The notes: generated from the sequence alone by a model not told the origin. Counted from the stretch's first letter, positions 43,103-52,518 are shown. The stretch is 53,191 bases of DNA from Motiliproteus sp041586615 (GCA_041586615.1 JBFGZS010000032.1:1-53191); one strand, 5' to 3'. Numbers and translations: made by a program.

Positions 43103-43495
43103 TCGCTTGCTAAATGCCACCTGACGTAGGGTACGCCTGCCGCATACCCTACGTTATTCTTCACTAGACTGTGCACGACGACGTTCTTCTCAACGGCGTT
43201 CTTCTCAACAAAAAGCACGCTCAACCCCCGTTATCCGCTAAGTTGGCGTCAATTTAAATACCCGCATACATCGCGCCATTCCGCGCACATCACAGGCTTT
43301 CTTGCACACCCCGTTGCCCCGGTCGCCCCCCACCACCGACAACCTTCCAACATTGACAGCCTTCCAGCATTTGTAAACCTCCTGTATTTGTAACCTCAAC
43401 ATTTATGCCCCCACCATTGGCTATCCGGCTGACGGCTTGTTAATACCCGAGTAATTTGGTTAACTACTAGCACATTCATCCGAGGTTCATCGCTC
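43103..43495. repeat. Repeat-bearing 393-bp intergenic region before selO
   Basis: From left to right: hairpin ACGTAGGGTA (43124-43133) / TACCCTACGT (43145-43154); tandem 15-bp pair GACGTTCTTCTCAAC and GGCGTTCTTCTCAAC (43180-43209); four degenerate 15-18-bp units at 43338-43354, 43355-43372, 43373-43389 and 43390-43404 with pattern GACAACCTTCCAGCATT. No gene seen. The selO promoter should be near the right end. Confidence 0.65.
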
Positions 43496-44998
43496 GTGTT
43501 CAAATCCCGCCTGCTATCCACTAGCCGCTTTCAGGCCCTTAGTGAAAAAAAATTCTGGTCTGCCGTACAACCCAGAGAACTGATCAACCCACGATTGGTT
43601 CACCTTAACCACAGACTGGCCGAGCAGTTCGGACTTGGTTTGGATGATTTTTCCCAGGAAAACTTCCTGAGTTTTATTGCAGGGCAACCCTTGCCGGCAG
43701 GCGTAAATCCTATGGCGATGGCTTACGCCGGGCACCAGTTTGGTGGCTTCAACCCTTTTTTGGGCGATGGGCGCGCCATGACCGTCGGTGAAGTAAAACA
43801 TCAGGATGGAACCGGCTGGGAGTTCCAACTGAAAGGCAGCGGTCCGACCCCTTATTCCCGCGGATTTGATGGCCGCGCGGTATTACGCTCGGTGATTCGC
43901 GAATACCTGGCCAGTGAAGCCATGGCGGCGCTCGACATCCCCACCACCCGGGCGCTATGCCTGATCGATAGCGATACCCCGGTGTTCCGGGAACGCTCCG
44001 AGCGCGGCGCGATGATGATCCGTGTCGCCCCCAGCCATATTCGTTTCGGCTCCTTTGAGTACTTCTTTGCCCAGGGCGAGCACGATCAGGTCAAAGAATT
44101 GGCCGAGCATACGATCCGACACCACTTTCCCCAGCACGCCCGTGCAGATGAAGGACGGCCATATCGTTACGCAGACTGGTTCCAGGAAGTCGTGATCCGC
44201 ACCGCTGAGATGGTCGCCGACTGGCAAGTCGTGGGCTTCTGTCACGGCGTGATCAACACCGACAACACCTCGATACTCGGCCTGACGTTCGATTACGGCC
44301 CCTACGGTTTTCTGGAAACCTACGACCCGGAGCATATCTGTAACCACTCCGACCACCAGGGACGTTACGCGTTCAAGAACCAGCCCCAAATGGGCTTATG
44401 GAACTGCCTGTGCCTGGCTCAAGCGCTGTCACCGCTCATCAGCCGCCCCGAGCTTGATCAGGCACTCGAGCACTTCGAATCCAGCCTGCAGGCACATTAT
44501 CTGCGCCGCATGCGTAACCGACTGGGCCTCATCAGCCAGGAAGCGGACGACGGCAAACTGATTCGCGACCTGCTCGATCTACTGCAGAGCCAGCAGCTGG
44601 ACTACAACCGGTTTTTACGCGGCCTCTGCTACGCGCAACCCGAAGAACTTAACGGCGACCCTGACGGTTACAGCAGCCAGACTCGCGCCTGGCTAATACA
44701 GGGCAAAGAGAGCTCGGCCGTTCAAGCCTGGTTGCTGCGTTACCAGCAACGCGCCAACCGAGAAAAGGGCCTCTCCGACACGCGTCAACAGCAGATGCTG
44801 CACGCGAACCCGAAGTTTATCTTGCGCAACTACTTGGCGCAGCAGGCGATAGAACAGGCAGAACAGGGCGACTACCAGGAGGTGTCGCGACTAGCGACAC
44901 TGCTTCAGACTCCCTACGATGAACACCCCGATCTTGAGCGTTACGCCGAGGCCGCACCCGAAACCGCACGCCGTATCGCCGTCAGCTGCTCCTCCTGA
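43496..44998 (+). CDS. selO: Protein adenylyltransferase SelO
   Basis: 500 residues, SelO/YdiU pseudokinase family that transfers AMP from ATP to Ser/Thr/Tyr of redox proteins. Features: NPMAMAYAGHQFGGFNPFLGD, LKGSGPTPYSRGFDGRAVLR, metal-binding HGVINTDNTSILGLTFDYGP and the conserved C-terminal VSCSS, which holds the Cys that is Sec in eukaryotes. Start GTG with GAGG about 11 bp upstream. Monocistronic. Confidence 0.95.
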   Translation: MFKSRLLSTSRFQALSEKKFWSAVQPRELINPRLVHLNHRLAEQFGLGLDDFSQENFLSFIAGQPLPAGVNPMAMAYAGHQFGGFNPFLGDGRAMTVGEVKHQDGTGWEFQLKGSGPTPYSRGFDGRAVLRSVIREYLASEAMAALDIPTTRALCLIDSDTPVFRERSERGAMMIRVAPSHIRFGSFEYFFAQGEHDQVKELAEHTIRHHFPQHARADEGRPYRYADWFQEVVIRTAEMVADWQVVGFCHGVINTDNTSILGLTFDYGPYGFLETYDPEHICNHSDHQGRYAFKNQPQMGLWNCLCLAQALSPLISRPELDQALEHFESSLQAHYLRRMRNRLGLISQEADDGKLIRDLLDLLQSQQLDYNRFLRGLCYAQPEELNGDPDGYSSQTRAWLIQGKESSAVQAWLLRYQQRANREKGLSDTRQQQMLHANPKFILRNYLAQQAIEQAEQGDYQEVSRLATLLQTPYDEHPDLERYAEAAPETARRIAVSCSS

Positions 44999-45157
44999 AT
45001 GGACCGGGTCAGCAACGCAGATAACAGAAATCAGGTAGTGCGCATACTAGCGAATACACAGGGCCTTTAGCTTTAACCCTTTGCCCTCAACCCCGTCAGC
45101 CCGGATTTTCACACAGGCGCTAAAAACAGACCTGTAACACGGATGTTTAGGTAGAGA

Positions 45158-45188
45158 CACAAAAGCCGGGAATTACCCGGCTTTTGTG
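45158..45188. terminator. Bidirectional terminator between selO and yebC
   Basis: CACAAAAGCCGGG (45158-45170) / CCCGGCTTTTGTG (45176-45188), 13-bp perfect stem with a 5-nt loop; A/T runs inside the stem ends serve both strands. Confidence 0.8.
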
Positions 45189-45208
45189 ACTGACAACGAT
45201 GAGTCCGC

Positions 45209-45949
45209 TTAGTCCTGCATCGCCTCTTCAGGAATCTCGGCATTGTGATAGACGTTCTGGACGTCATCGAGATCTTCGAGGGCATCGATCAAACGCAACA
45301 CCTTGCGTGCGGTGTCTACATCAAGCTCTGCCTGCGTAGCGGGGATCATGGAGACTTCGGCGTGCACCGGCGTTAATTCGGCAGCCTCCAAGGCTTCCTT
45401 AACCGCCATATACTCCGATTGCGGTGTTAGCACGTCGATGGAACCGTCATCATTGGTCACCACATCGTCGGCACCCGACTCCAGTGCGATCTCCATGACC
45501 TGCTCTTCATCAACCCCTGCTTCGAAGGTAATCTGCCCCTTTCGTTCAAACAGGTACGCAACGGATCCACTGGTGCCCAGACTGCTACCGGCCTTAGTAA
45601 AGACCGCCCGAACCTGAGACACGGTACGGTTGACATTGTCGGTCATGGTTTCAACCAGTATGGCGGTACCACCGGCACCGTAACCTTCGTAGGTCAACTC
45701 GTCGTAATTATCGCCTTCACCGCCGCCCGCGCCGCGCTGAATCGCCTTCTCAAGGGTGTCGCGCTTCATGTTCGCACCCAGCGCCTTATCGACAGCCAGA
45801 CGCAAGCGCGGGTTGTCGGCGACAACAGCGCCGCCCTCCTTTGCTGCGACCACCAGCTCACGAATCAGCTTGGTGAAGATCTTGCCCCGCTTGGCATCCT
45901 GCGCTGCCTTGCGGTGCCTGATATTGGCCCATTTACTATGACCTGCCAT
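45209..45949 (-). CDS. yebC: YebC/PmpR-family protein
   Basis: 246 residues, the family length. MAGHSKWANIRHRKAAQDAKRG, RAGGEG-type AIQRGAGGGEGDNYDELTYEGYG and LVETMTDNVNRTVSQVRA are diagnostic. Members are annotated as transcriptional regulators, and recent work links the family to relief of ribosome stalling. Lies 57 bp downstream of aspS in the same direction. The ruvCAB genes that often follow are absent; a terminator comes at once. Confidence 0.96.
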   Translation of the reverse strand: MAGHSKWANIRHRKAAQDAKRGKIFTKLIRELVVAAKEGGAVVADNPRLRLAVDKALGANMKRDTLEKAIQRGAGGGEGDNYDELTYEGYGAGGTAILVETMTDNVNRTVSQVRAVFTKAGSSLGTSGSVAYLFERKGQITFEAGVDEEQVMEIALESGADDVVTNDDGSIDVLTPQSEYMAVKEALEAAELTPVHAEVSMIPATQAELDVDTARKVLRLIDALEDLDDVQNVYHNAEIPEEAMQD

Positions 45950-46006
45950 GATTAACGCCTCTATTTTGGTCCCCGCATAACGGGGACCTTAATGTCGGGA
46001 TGAATA

Positions 46007-47779
46007 TCAGGATTCAGTCGCTTCTTTGCGCACCCGGATACTCAGTTCACGCAGCTGTGCGGCGCTGACCTGGCCCGGAGCCGCCGTCATCACACAGGCC
46101 GCACTCTGGGTTTTCGGAAAGGCGATCACTTCCCGAATGGAGCTGGCGCCGGTCATCAACATCACCAGACGATCCAGACCGAACGCCAGACCACCGTGTG
46201 GCGGTGCACCGAACTTCAGGGCATCCAGCAAGAAGCCAAATTTTTCGCGCTGCTCTTCCGGTGAAATCGCCAAGATATCAAACACGGTCTCCTGCATGGT
46301 CTGATCGTGGATACGCACCGATCCACCACCCAACTCGGTACCGTTCAGGACCATGTCGTAGGCGCGGGATAACGCAACAGAAGGATCAGCCTTCAGGGCT
46401 TCGGGCGAGCATGAAGGTGCGGTAAACGGGTGATGCAGCGCGGTCAGGGAACCGTCACTGTTTTCCTCGAACATCGGGAAGTCGACAACCCACAACGGCG
46501 CCCACTCACCTTCGATCAGCTCGAGATCGGCACCAACCTTGCAGCGCAGCGCACCAAGCGCTTCGCTGACGATAGTGCCTTTATCCGCACCAAAGAACAC
46601 GATATCGCCATCGCTCACGTCCAGACGCGCCATAATCTGTAGCGTCACCGCTTCACCCAGGAATTTAATAATGGGCGACTGCAGGCCTTCGATACCTTTG
46701 GCCAGTTCATTGACCTTGATCCAGGCCAGGCCACGTGCACCGTAGATACCGACAAACTTGGTGTATTCGTCGATTTGCTTACGGGTCAGCTTGGCACCAC
46801 CCGGCACTTTCAAGGCGCTAACACGGCCTTTAGGATCCGCCGCGGGACCACTGAAGACTTTAAAGTCAACGCTGGCCATCAAATCTTTAACGTCGACCAG
46901 TTCCAGCGGAATACGCAGATCCGGCTTGTCAGAGCCGTAACGCTGCATCGCTTCGGCAAACGGCATACGCGGAAACTCGCCCAGCTCGACACCCTTAAGC
47001 TCCAGGAACAGCTTACGGATCATGGTTTCGGTAATCGCCATGATCTGCTCCTCGTCCATAAACGAGGTCTCGATATCGATCTGGGTAAATTCGGGCTGGC
47101 GATCGGCGCGCAGGTCTTCATCGCGGAAACATTTCGCGATCTGGTAATAACGGTCCATACCGGCAACCATCAGCAACTGCTTGAACAACTGCGGCGACTG
47201 CGGCAAGGCAAAGAAGTGACCTTCGTGGGTACGGCTCGGTACCAGATAGTCCCGGGCCCCTTCAGGCGTCGCGCGGGTCAGAATTGGTGTTTCGATATCC
47301 AGGAAGCCGTTATCGTCCAGGTAATTACGGATCACATTGGTGATCTTGGAACGCAGACGCAGCTTGGCCAGCATTTCAGGGCGACGCAGATCCACATACC
47401 GGTACTTCAGGCGGACATCTTCACCCACCTTCTGGTGATCGTCGAGCTGGAACGGAGGGGTGTCTGCTTTGTTAAGAATAACCAGCTCTTTACCCAGCAC
47501 TTCGATCATGCCGGTAGGCATTTCACGATTTTCAGTACCGGCAGGACGGGTGCGTACGCGGCCGGTAATTTGCACGACATACTCGTTACGCACACTGTCG
47601 GCCAGGGCGAAGCTCTCAACGGTATCGGGATCGAACACCACCTGCGCAACGCCATCACGGTCGCGCACATCCAGGAAGATAACGCCCCCGTGGTCGCGTC
47701 GACGGTGGACCCAGCCACACAGGGTGACGGTTTCGTCTACCAGAGTCTCATTCAGAACGCCGCAATAATGGCTGCGCAT
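46007..47779 (-). CDS. aspS: Aspartyl-tRNA synthetase
   Basis: 590 residues, bacterial class II AspRS with N-terminal OB anticodon domain, class II core (motif 2 FRDEDLRADRQPEFTQ, motif 3 GLAFGLDRLVML) and the inserted GAD domain. His30 in RRRDHGG is the residue type reported for non-discriminating AspRS of Pseudomonas, where E. coli has Leu. This suggests, but does not prove, that the enzyme also charges tRNA-Asn and works with GatCAB. Middle gene of fmdB-aspS-yebC. Confidence 0.97.
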   Translation of the reverse strand: MRSHYCGVLNETLVDETVTLCGWVHRRRDHGGVIFLDVRDRDGVAQVVFDPDTVESFALADSVRNEYVVQITGRVRTRPAGTENREMPTGMIEVLGKELVILNKADTPPFQLDDHQKVGEDVRLKYRYVDLRRPEMLAKLRLRSKITNVIRNYLDDNGFLDIETPILTRATPEGARDYLVPSRTHEGHFFALPQSPQLFKQLLMVAGMDRYYQIAKCFRDEDLRADRQPEFTQIDIETSFMDEEQIMAITETMIRKLFLELKGVELGEFPRMPFAEAMQRYGSDKPDLRIPLELVDVKDLMASVDFKVFSGPAADPKGRVSALKVPGGAKLTRKQIDEYTKFVGIYGARGLAWIKVNELAKGIEGLQSPIIKFLGEAVTLQIMARLDVSDGDIVFFGADKGTIVSEALGALRCKVGADLELIEGEWAPLWVVDFPMFEENSDGSLTALHHPFTAPSCSPEALKADPSVALSRAYDMVLNGTELGGGSVRIHDQTMQETVFDILAISPEEQREKFGFLLDALKFGAPPHGGLAFGLDRLVMLMTGASSIREVIAFPKTQSAACVMTAAPGQVSAAQLRELSIRVRKEATES

Positions 47780-47856
47780 AGTCAGTTCCTAATTCGTTTT
47801 TTCATAATTCGTCGGATAGCCCCGCAGGATGCCAAGGCATATGAATCGATTGGTTG

Positions 47857-48102
47857 TTAGCTGCTGGCCGTTTTATTCCCAGCAGAGCCGGCGTTATCCC
47901 CGGCAAGGTTCTTCTTCGCACCGGTTTTAAAATCGGTCTCGTACCAGCCACTGCCGGCCAGACGAAATCCCGGCGCTGAAATCTGCTTGCTCAAAGTTGG
48001 CTTGGAGCAAGCGGGACAATCGGTGAGCGGCGCATCACTAATTTTCTGCAGCGCTTCCATCTGATGGCTGCACTCTTGGCACTGATATTCATAGATAGGC
48101 AT
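47857..48102 (-). CDS. FmdB-family zinc ribbon protein
   Basis: 81 residues from the ATG at 48102. MPIYEYQCQECSHQMEALQK with CQEC and CPAC pairs forms a rubredoxin-like zinc ribbon; FRLAGSGWYETDF is the conserved following segment; the tail is Gly/Ala/Lys-rich. Function unknown; the FmdB name comes from a putative regulator in methylotrophs. Its position just upstream of aspS is conserved in Pseudomonas relatives. The longer in-frame start at 48285 would run through a terminator hairpin and is rejected. Confidence 0.9.
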   Translation of the reverse strand: MPIYEYQCQECSHQMEALQKISDAPLTDCPACSKPTLSKQISAPGFRLAGSGWYETDFKTGAKKNLAGDNAGSAGNKTASS

Positions 48103-48152
48103 AGCGTTAACCCAAAATAGCATCGAGACAAACAAATCCGCGATTATACCCA

Positions 48153-48194
48153 TAAAAAAGCCGATCAAACAGCCTGCAACGAGGTTTGATCGGC
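48153..48194 (-). terminator. Terminator upstream of the fmdB-type gene
   Basis: Minus strand GCCGATCAAAC (48194-48184) / GTTTGATCGGC (48170-48160), 11-bp stem, 13-nt loop, followed by TTTTTTAT. It lies 180 bp after the HIT gene stop and probably ends its transcript. The 48195-48375 stretch has no recognisable gene; a small RNA ending here is conceivable but unsupported. Confidence 0.8.
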
Positions 48195-48375
48195 GTTGTG
48201 TCAGATACTGGCATGTAGACGCGGCCATTCGCGATAGGTCTGCCCCGTCCGTACACGCAAGGATAACCTCTACGTGCAGGGCCACTGAAAGGGGGCTGCG
48301 TCGACATTAACGCCAATACGTTGATCAACCCGCTGCACAACTGACAGCGGTACCACTATCTTTCTTGCTTGACGT

Positions 48376-48858
48376 TCAGACCGGCTTGAAGGGGGCCGAT
48401 TCATCCATCAAAAAATCCAGCCGTTGACGGATCGAGTCGACCTGTTCGGGACGATAAGGCTGTGCTGGCTGCTTGCCCCACACCGGCGCAGGCCAGGCCG
48501 CATCATCTTTATGCCGCACCACATGATGAACATGCAGTTGCCGTACGATATTACCCAACGCGGCGATATTCATCTTGTCGGCGGCAAAGATGTCGCAGAG
48601 ATTCTCGGACAGAAAGCTCGACTCCTCGCCCAACTGAGCCTGATCGGCCTTGGAAAGGTGATAGACCTCACTGACTTCAGAGCGGCGCGGGACCAGAATA
48701 AACCACGGATAAGTCGCATCGTTCATCAGCAATAGTTTACACAGGGGGAAATCACCCAACTCGATACAATCGTGCTTTAAGCGCGCATCCAGCTCAAACG
48801 GATGCAGCTCCGGATCAAAATCATGGGACAGGTCATAATCCAGTACCAGCTCGTCCAT
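48376..48858 (-). CDS. HIT-domain nucleotide hydrolase-like protein
   Basis: 160 residues. LLMNDATYPWFILVPRR and the histidine triad QLHVHHVVRHKDD identify a HIT protein of the Ap4A-hydrolase/Fhit-like type found in gammaproteobacteria. Likely hydrolyses dinucleoside polyphosphates or nucleoside phosphoramidates. Cytoplasmic. Monocistronic between a terminator and a 318-bp gap. Confidence 0.9.
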   Translation of the reverse strand: MDELVLDYDLSHDFDPELHPFELDARLKHDCIELGDFPLCKLLLMNDATYPWFILVPRRSEVSEVYHLSKADQAQLGEESSFLSENLCDIFAADKMNIAALGNIVRQLHVHHVVRHKDDAAWPAPVWGKQPAQPYRPEQVDSIRQRLDFLMDESAPFKPV

Positions 48859-49176
48859 TATCGACTCCTTCTAGGTCAGTGTATTGACTGAGTATAAACC
48901 ACGCGAACCCGTTCGGGTGCAGACCTTACAATGCGCGGAGCCGTCTACCCTCGCCGCATATCCCGGTGAAGACGCTCGCGTATAAGATGCAGTCGCCCGC
49001 TTTTCCAAGTAAAGTAGTCGACTATTAGGGCCTGCCCCGTCGCCCGGTGCCGATCTGCACGAGGATCCACCGCGCAATAGCGCCCGTGATATACAAACAG
49101 CCTCGAGGCTCGGACTGGGGCTAGGGCTAGCGTCCGATCTAAGCAACATTCACGAATCAAGACAGGTCGATGATTG
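48859..49176. other. 318-bp intergenic region
   Basis: Lies between two divergent genes (HIT protein and FemAB-like protein). Short open frames on the minus strand have no family resemblance. No clear promoter, repeat or hairpin of note. Confidence 0.4.
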
Positions 49177-50322
49177 ATGCGTCGCTATACGCTGCATAAT
49201 GCGATTAACGAAATAGGCCAAGCGCGCTGGAATAGCCTGTGCGGGCAGGATAATCCATTCCTGCGCTACGAATATTTACACGCGCTGGAGGCCAGCGGTT
49301 GCTGCAGTGCCAGCACCGGCTGGCAGCCCGCGCACCGGACCCTGCAGCAACATAACGCCATGACCGGGGTGCTGCCCCTTTATGTGAAAAGTCATTCCCG
49401 GGGGGAGTATGTCTTCGACTGGAACTGGGCTCAGGCCTGTGAGTCAGCGGGTATCGCCTACTACCCCAAACTGGTCTGCGCCGTACCCTTTACCCCCGCC
49501 ACCGGCAGCCGTTGGGGGTTACAGGATAACCAGCATTCAGAACAGATCATCACCGCCCTAGATCACGCCAGCCATGAGCACCAGACACTGTCCTGGCACC
49601 TGCTGTTTTGTGACCCCCACCAGGTTTCGCAATTACTCGAATCCCCGGCCGCAGCCGATCTGTTAGAGCGCCACGATTGTCGCTTTCAGTGGTGCAATCA
49701 TGGTTACGTCGATTTCGACGATTTTCTAGCGCGCCTCACCTCGAACAAACGCAAAAGCATCCGCCGCGAGCGGCGTAAAATGCAGGAACAAGGAATCCAC
49801 CTACAACGACTGACCGGGAGCGCTATCGGCGTCGAGGCGCTTGAATCGTTCCAACGCCACTACGGTATGACTTATCATATCCGCGGCCAGGAGCCGTATC
49901 TTAACCCCGCTTTTTTCCAACAATTACTTCGCACTCAATCCGACCAGATGCTTCTGGTCTTAGCCTGGCAGGGCCACCACTGCTGTGGCGCAGCACTGTT
50001 TATGTATGACGACCACAGCCTCTATGGTCGCTGGTGGGGCGGTGACACGGGTCTTGATTGCCTGCATTTCGAAGTCTGTTACTATCAGGGTATCGAATTT
50101 GCCATAGAACGAAATCTGCAACACTTTGACCCGGGCACCCAAGGCGAGCATAAATTGATCCGAGGCTTTGAACCCGTACTCAGTCGCTCCCTGCATCGAA
50201 TCAACTCGCCTCAACTGGCCCGCGCACTGCGACCCTGGGTTGCGCAAGAGCGTCGGCACGTTGGCCTCTACATGCAGCGTGCCCGACAGGCACTGCCTTT
50301 TCGGCAGATGGATACCGAATAA
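49177..50322 (+). CDS. FemAB-like acyltransferase family protein (PF04339 type)
   Basis: 381 residues. Pattern of the DUF482/FemAB_like family with a GNAT fold: NPFLRYEYLHALEASGC near the start, SNKRKSIRRERRKMQEQG in the middle, and CHFEV-like LDCLHFEVCYYQGIEFAIE, then FDPGTQGEHKLIRGFEPV. Often annotated as a peptidoglycan biosynthesis protein, but the reaction is not known. No signal peptide. ATG 49177 is preferred to the overlapping TTG at 49174. 66 bp before the flavoprotein gene and in the same direction. Confidence 0.88.
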   Translation: MRRYTLHNAINEIGQARWNSLCGQDNPFLRYEYLHALEASGCCSASTGWQPAHRTLQQHNAMTGVLPLYVKSHSRGEYVFDWNWAQACESAGIAYYPKLVCAVPFTPATGSRWGLQDNQHSEQIITALDHASHEHQTLSWHLLFCDPHQVSQLLESPAAADLLERHDCRFQWCNHGYVDFDDFLARLTSNKRKSIRRERRKMQEQGIHLQRLTGSAIGVEALESFQRHYGMTYHIRGQEPYLNPAFFQQLLRTQSDQMLLVLAWQGHHCCGAALFMYDDHSLYGRWWGGDTGLDCLHFEVCYYQGIEFAIERNLQHFDPGTQGEHKLIRGFEPVLSRSLHRINSPQLARALRPWVAQERRHVGLYMQRARQALPFRQMDTE

Positions 50323-50388
50323 CGCGCGGTCCACTCCCCCGGCAAAACATGCTACATTAGCCCGCAAATTTTACAAACGAGCCCGCGC

Positions 50389-51639
50389 ATGACCTTCACG
50401 AAAACGCCGACCCCAACCGTGACCATTATCGGTGGCGGCCCGTCCGGGCTGATGGCCGCCGAGGTTATTAGCGCTGCCGGTGTACAGGTCGATCTTTACG
50501 ATGCCATGGCGACCGTGGGTCGCAAGTTTCTGCTGGCCGGCAAGAGCGGTTTAAATATCACCCACAGCGAACCGCTACCGAAGCTTTTAACGCGCTATGG
50601 CAGCACTCGTGATGCATTAACTCCGCTGATTTCTGCCTTTGATAATCAGCACATTCAATCCTGGGTTCACTCGCTGGGCATCCCGACGTTCACCGGCAGC
50701 TCCGGACGCATCTTTCCCGAAGGCCGCAAAGCCGCACCGCTGCTACGCGCCTGGCGGCGGCGACTCAAAGAGCAACGAGTTCGCTTTCATCATCACCATC
50801 GCTGGATCGGCTGGAACGGACAGAATCACTTATGTTTCAGTACCGATGCCGGCGTGGTCCAGATTAAAGCCGACATTGTCATTCTGGCCCTCGGTGGCGG
50901 CAGCTGGCCGAGACTGGGCTCCGATGGTCGCTGGGTCAACCTGCTGCAGGAGCGTAATATCCAGGTCAGCCCGCTACAAGCCTCCAATTGTGGCTTTGAC
51001 TGCCCGTGGAGCGAACATTTCCGCCAGCGCTTCGCCTGGAAACCGCTGAAATCAATCACCCTGAGCCACCCGGCCAGCGACCTGCCACCCCGCCCCTGCG
51101 ACCTGATGGTTACCGATACCGGTATCGAGGGTGGTGCCGTCTATGCATTAGCGTCTGCCTTGCAAGACGAACTCCGCCAACACTCGGTCGCAACCCTGCA
51201 GGTCGATCTGACACCGCATCGGACGCTAGAACAATTGACCCAAGCCCTGAGTATGCCCCGCGGCCGTGCCAGTATGGCGACGCACCTGAAACGCCGGGCC
51301 GGTTTGGAAGGTATCAAGGCAAGTCTGTTACGGGAACGGACCCGCGCCGAGCAGTTCAATGACCCGCACTTGCTGGCAGCGGCCATTAAATCGCTGCCCC
51401 TGGAGCTCACGGCACCCCGCCCCATTGAGGAGGCGATAAGCAGTGCTGGTGGCGTCGGCTTTGAACAGCTGGATAAGCACCTGATGGTAAAACACCAGCC
51501 GGGATTGTTTATCGCCGGCGAGATGCTGGATTGGGACGCCCCCACGGGCGGTTATCTACTGACCGGCTGCCTGGCCAGTGGCCGCGCGGCAGGTAACGGC
51601 GTACTAAACTGGCTCGCGCAGGGCGATGCCTTGGGGTGA
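50389..51639 (+). CDS. NAD(P)/FAD-dependent oxidoreductase, TIGR03862/HI0933-like
   Basis: 416 residues. FAD-binding GGGPSG (15-20), VGRKFLLAGKSGLNITHSEP, SSGRIFPEGRKAAPLLRAW and C-terminal GGVGFEQLDKHLMVKHQPG with FIAGEMLDWDAPTGGYLLTGCLASG are the family pattern. Electron partner and substrate unknown. The closest start ATG has no good ribosome site; coupling to the upstream gene is not possible at 66 bp, so the translation signal is unclear. Confidence 0.9.
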   Translation: MTFTKTPTPTVTIIGGGPSGLMAAEVISAAGVQVDLYDAMATVGRKFLLAGKSGLNITHSEPLPKLLTRYGSTRDALTPLISAFDNQHIQSWVHSLGIPTFTGSSGRIFPEGRKAAPLLRAWRRRLKEQRVRFHHHHRWIGWNGQNHLCFSTDAGVVQIKADIVILALGGGSWPRLGSDGRWVNLLQERNIQVSPLQASNCGFDCPWSEHFRQRFAWKPLKSITLSHPASDLPPRPCDLMVTDTGIEGGAVYALASALQDELRQHSVATLQVDLTPHRTLEQLTQALSMPRGRASMATHLKRRAGLEGIKASLLRERTRAEQFNDPHLLAAAIKSLPLELTAPRPIEEAISSAGGVGFEQLDKHLMVKHQPGLFIAGEMLDWDAPTGGYLLTGCLASGRAAGNGVLNWLAQGDALG

Positions 51640-51941
51640 AACACTAGAGTGAAACACAGGGGAAAAATATGGGGGTAAAAACAACCTACCACCCCGAGGC
51701 AGGCAAAGTTAAGGCCCGGTGCTCAAGACCGCGCGCTTAAAGAGTCATCTTAAGCCGGTCCGATCCGCAATGGATGGGATACCCGATGATAAATTGCCCG
51801 AAATTGCCCGAAGTCAAGGATTGGCGCCGACTTTCGGACTATCGTCAACACCGGCCAGAGTGGTCGGCAATCAATTTATGCTCTGCACTCCCATCTGATG
51901 GGAGGGTGACAGACAAGCAACAATGTGATGGGAGAAAACAG
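51640..51941. promoter_or_regulatory. tatA leader region with a candidate anti-ribosome-site element
   Basis: CTCCCATC (51888-51895) is followed after one base by its complement GATGGGAG (51897-51904). The same GATGGGAG occurs again at 51927-51934, where it contains the tatA ribosome site GGGAG. The CTCCCATC segment could therefore pair with either copy, and pairing with the second would hide the ribosome site. A short direct repeat AAATTGCCCG lies further left (about 51790-51809). No gene seen. Confidence 0.45.
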
Positions 51942-52187
51942 ATGGGTTTTGGTGGTATTAGTATCTGGCAACTGCTGATCGTCCTGGTAATTATCGTCCT
52001 GATCTTCGGTACCAAGAAGTTCCGTAATATCGGCGGAGACTTGGGTAATGCGGTCAAGGGCTTCAAGAAGGCTATGACCGCAGACGAAGACGCCAAGGAG
52101 CCCAAGCAGATCACCAAGGAAGAGGACGCAGGGCTCAATGAGACAACGGCCAAAAAGACCGAAGGCAAAAAAACACCTGAGAAATAA
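51942..52187 (+). CDS. tatA: Sec-independent translocase subunit TatA
   Basis: 81 residues. One N-terminal membrane helix (ISIWQLLIVLVIIVLIF), the FG hinge (F22 G23) and the amphipathic helix TKKFRNIGGDLGNAVKGFKKAM, then a charged tail. It polymerises to form the transport pore for folded proteins. Start chosen at 51942 for GGGAG 7 bp upstream and the canonical N-terminus; a longer in-frame frame from 51774 is not homologous. tatB follows after 28 bp. Confidence 0.96.
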   Translation: MGFGGISIWQLLIVLVIIVLIFGTKKFRNIGGDLGNAVKGFKKAMTADEDAKEPKQITKEEDAGLNETTAKKTEGKKTPEK

Positions 52188-52215
52188 TCCTTAGTCCTGT
52201 CGCTGAGGTGATTTG

Positions 52216-52518
52216 ATGTTCGATATCGGTTTTACAGAGCTTGTGATTGTCGGCGTAGTCGCGTTGATCGTGCTGGGGCCTGAACGGCTTCCCGCAGCAT
52301 TACGCACGGCGGGGCTGTGGGTGGGACGCATCAAGCGGACCATCGGCAGCATTCAGAAAGAGATCTCCGAGGAGCTTCGGGTGGAAGAGATACGCAGTGC
52401 CGCCAAGGAGCAGCAGGAGAAGCTGGAGGCCCAGGTCGGCGATATGCAGCGCCCGTTCCATGAAACTCTGCAGGAAGAGATCCTGCCTTCCGGCGATTCC
52501 AAGGCGGGTGAAAAATAA
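52216..52518 (+). CDS. tatB: Sec-independent translocase subunit TatB
   Basis: 100 residues. MFDIGFTELVIVGVVALIVL with the conserved E8 and GP hinge (G21 P22) followed by ERLPAALRTAGLWVGRIKR. TatB forms the receptor with TatC. GAGGTGATTTG gives the ribosome site; the TTG at 52213 is ignored. tatC, normally next, is not present: repeats and a transposase gene follow. Confidence 0.96.
   Translation: MFDIGFTELVIVGVVALIVLGPERLPAALRTAGLWVGRIKRTIGSIQKEISEELRVEEIRSAAKEQQEKLEAQVGDMQRPFHETLQEEILPSGDSKAGEK

Noticed and set aside
46775..47860. 361-codon open frame antisense to aspS
   Set aside because: Shadow of aspS; no recognisable motif.
48945..49160. 71-codon minus-strand frame in the HIT/FemAB gap
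   Set aside because: No family resemblance and no convincing ribosome site.
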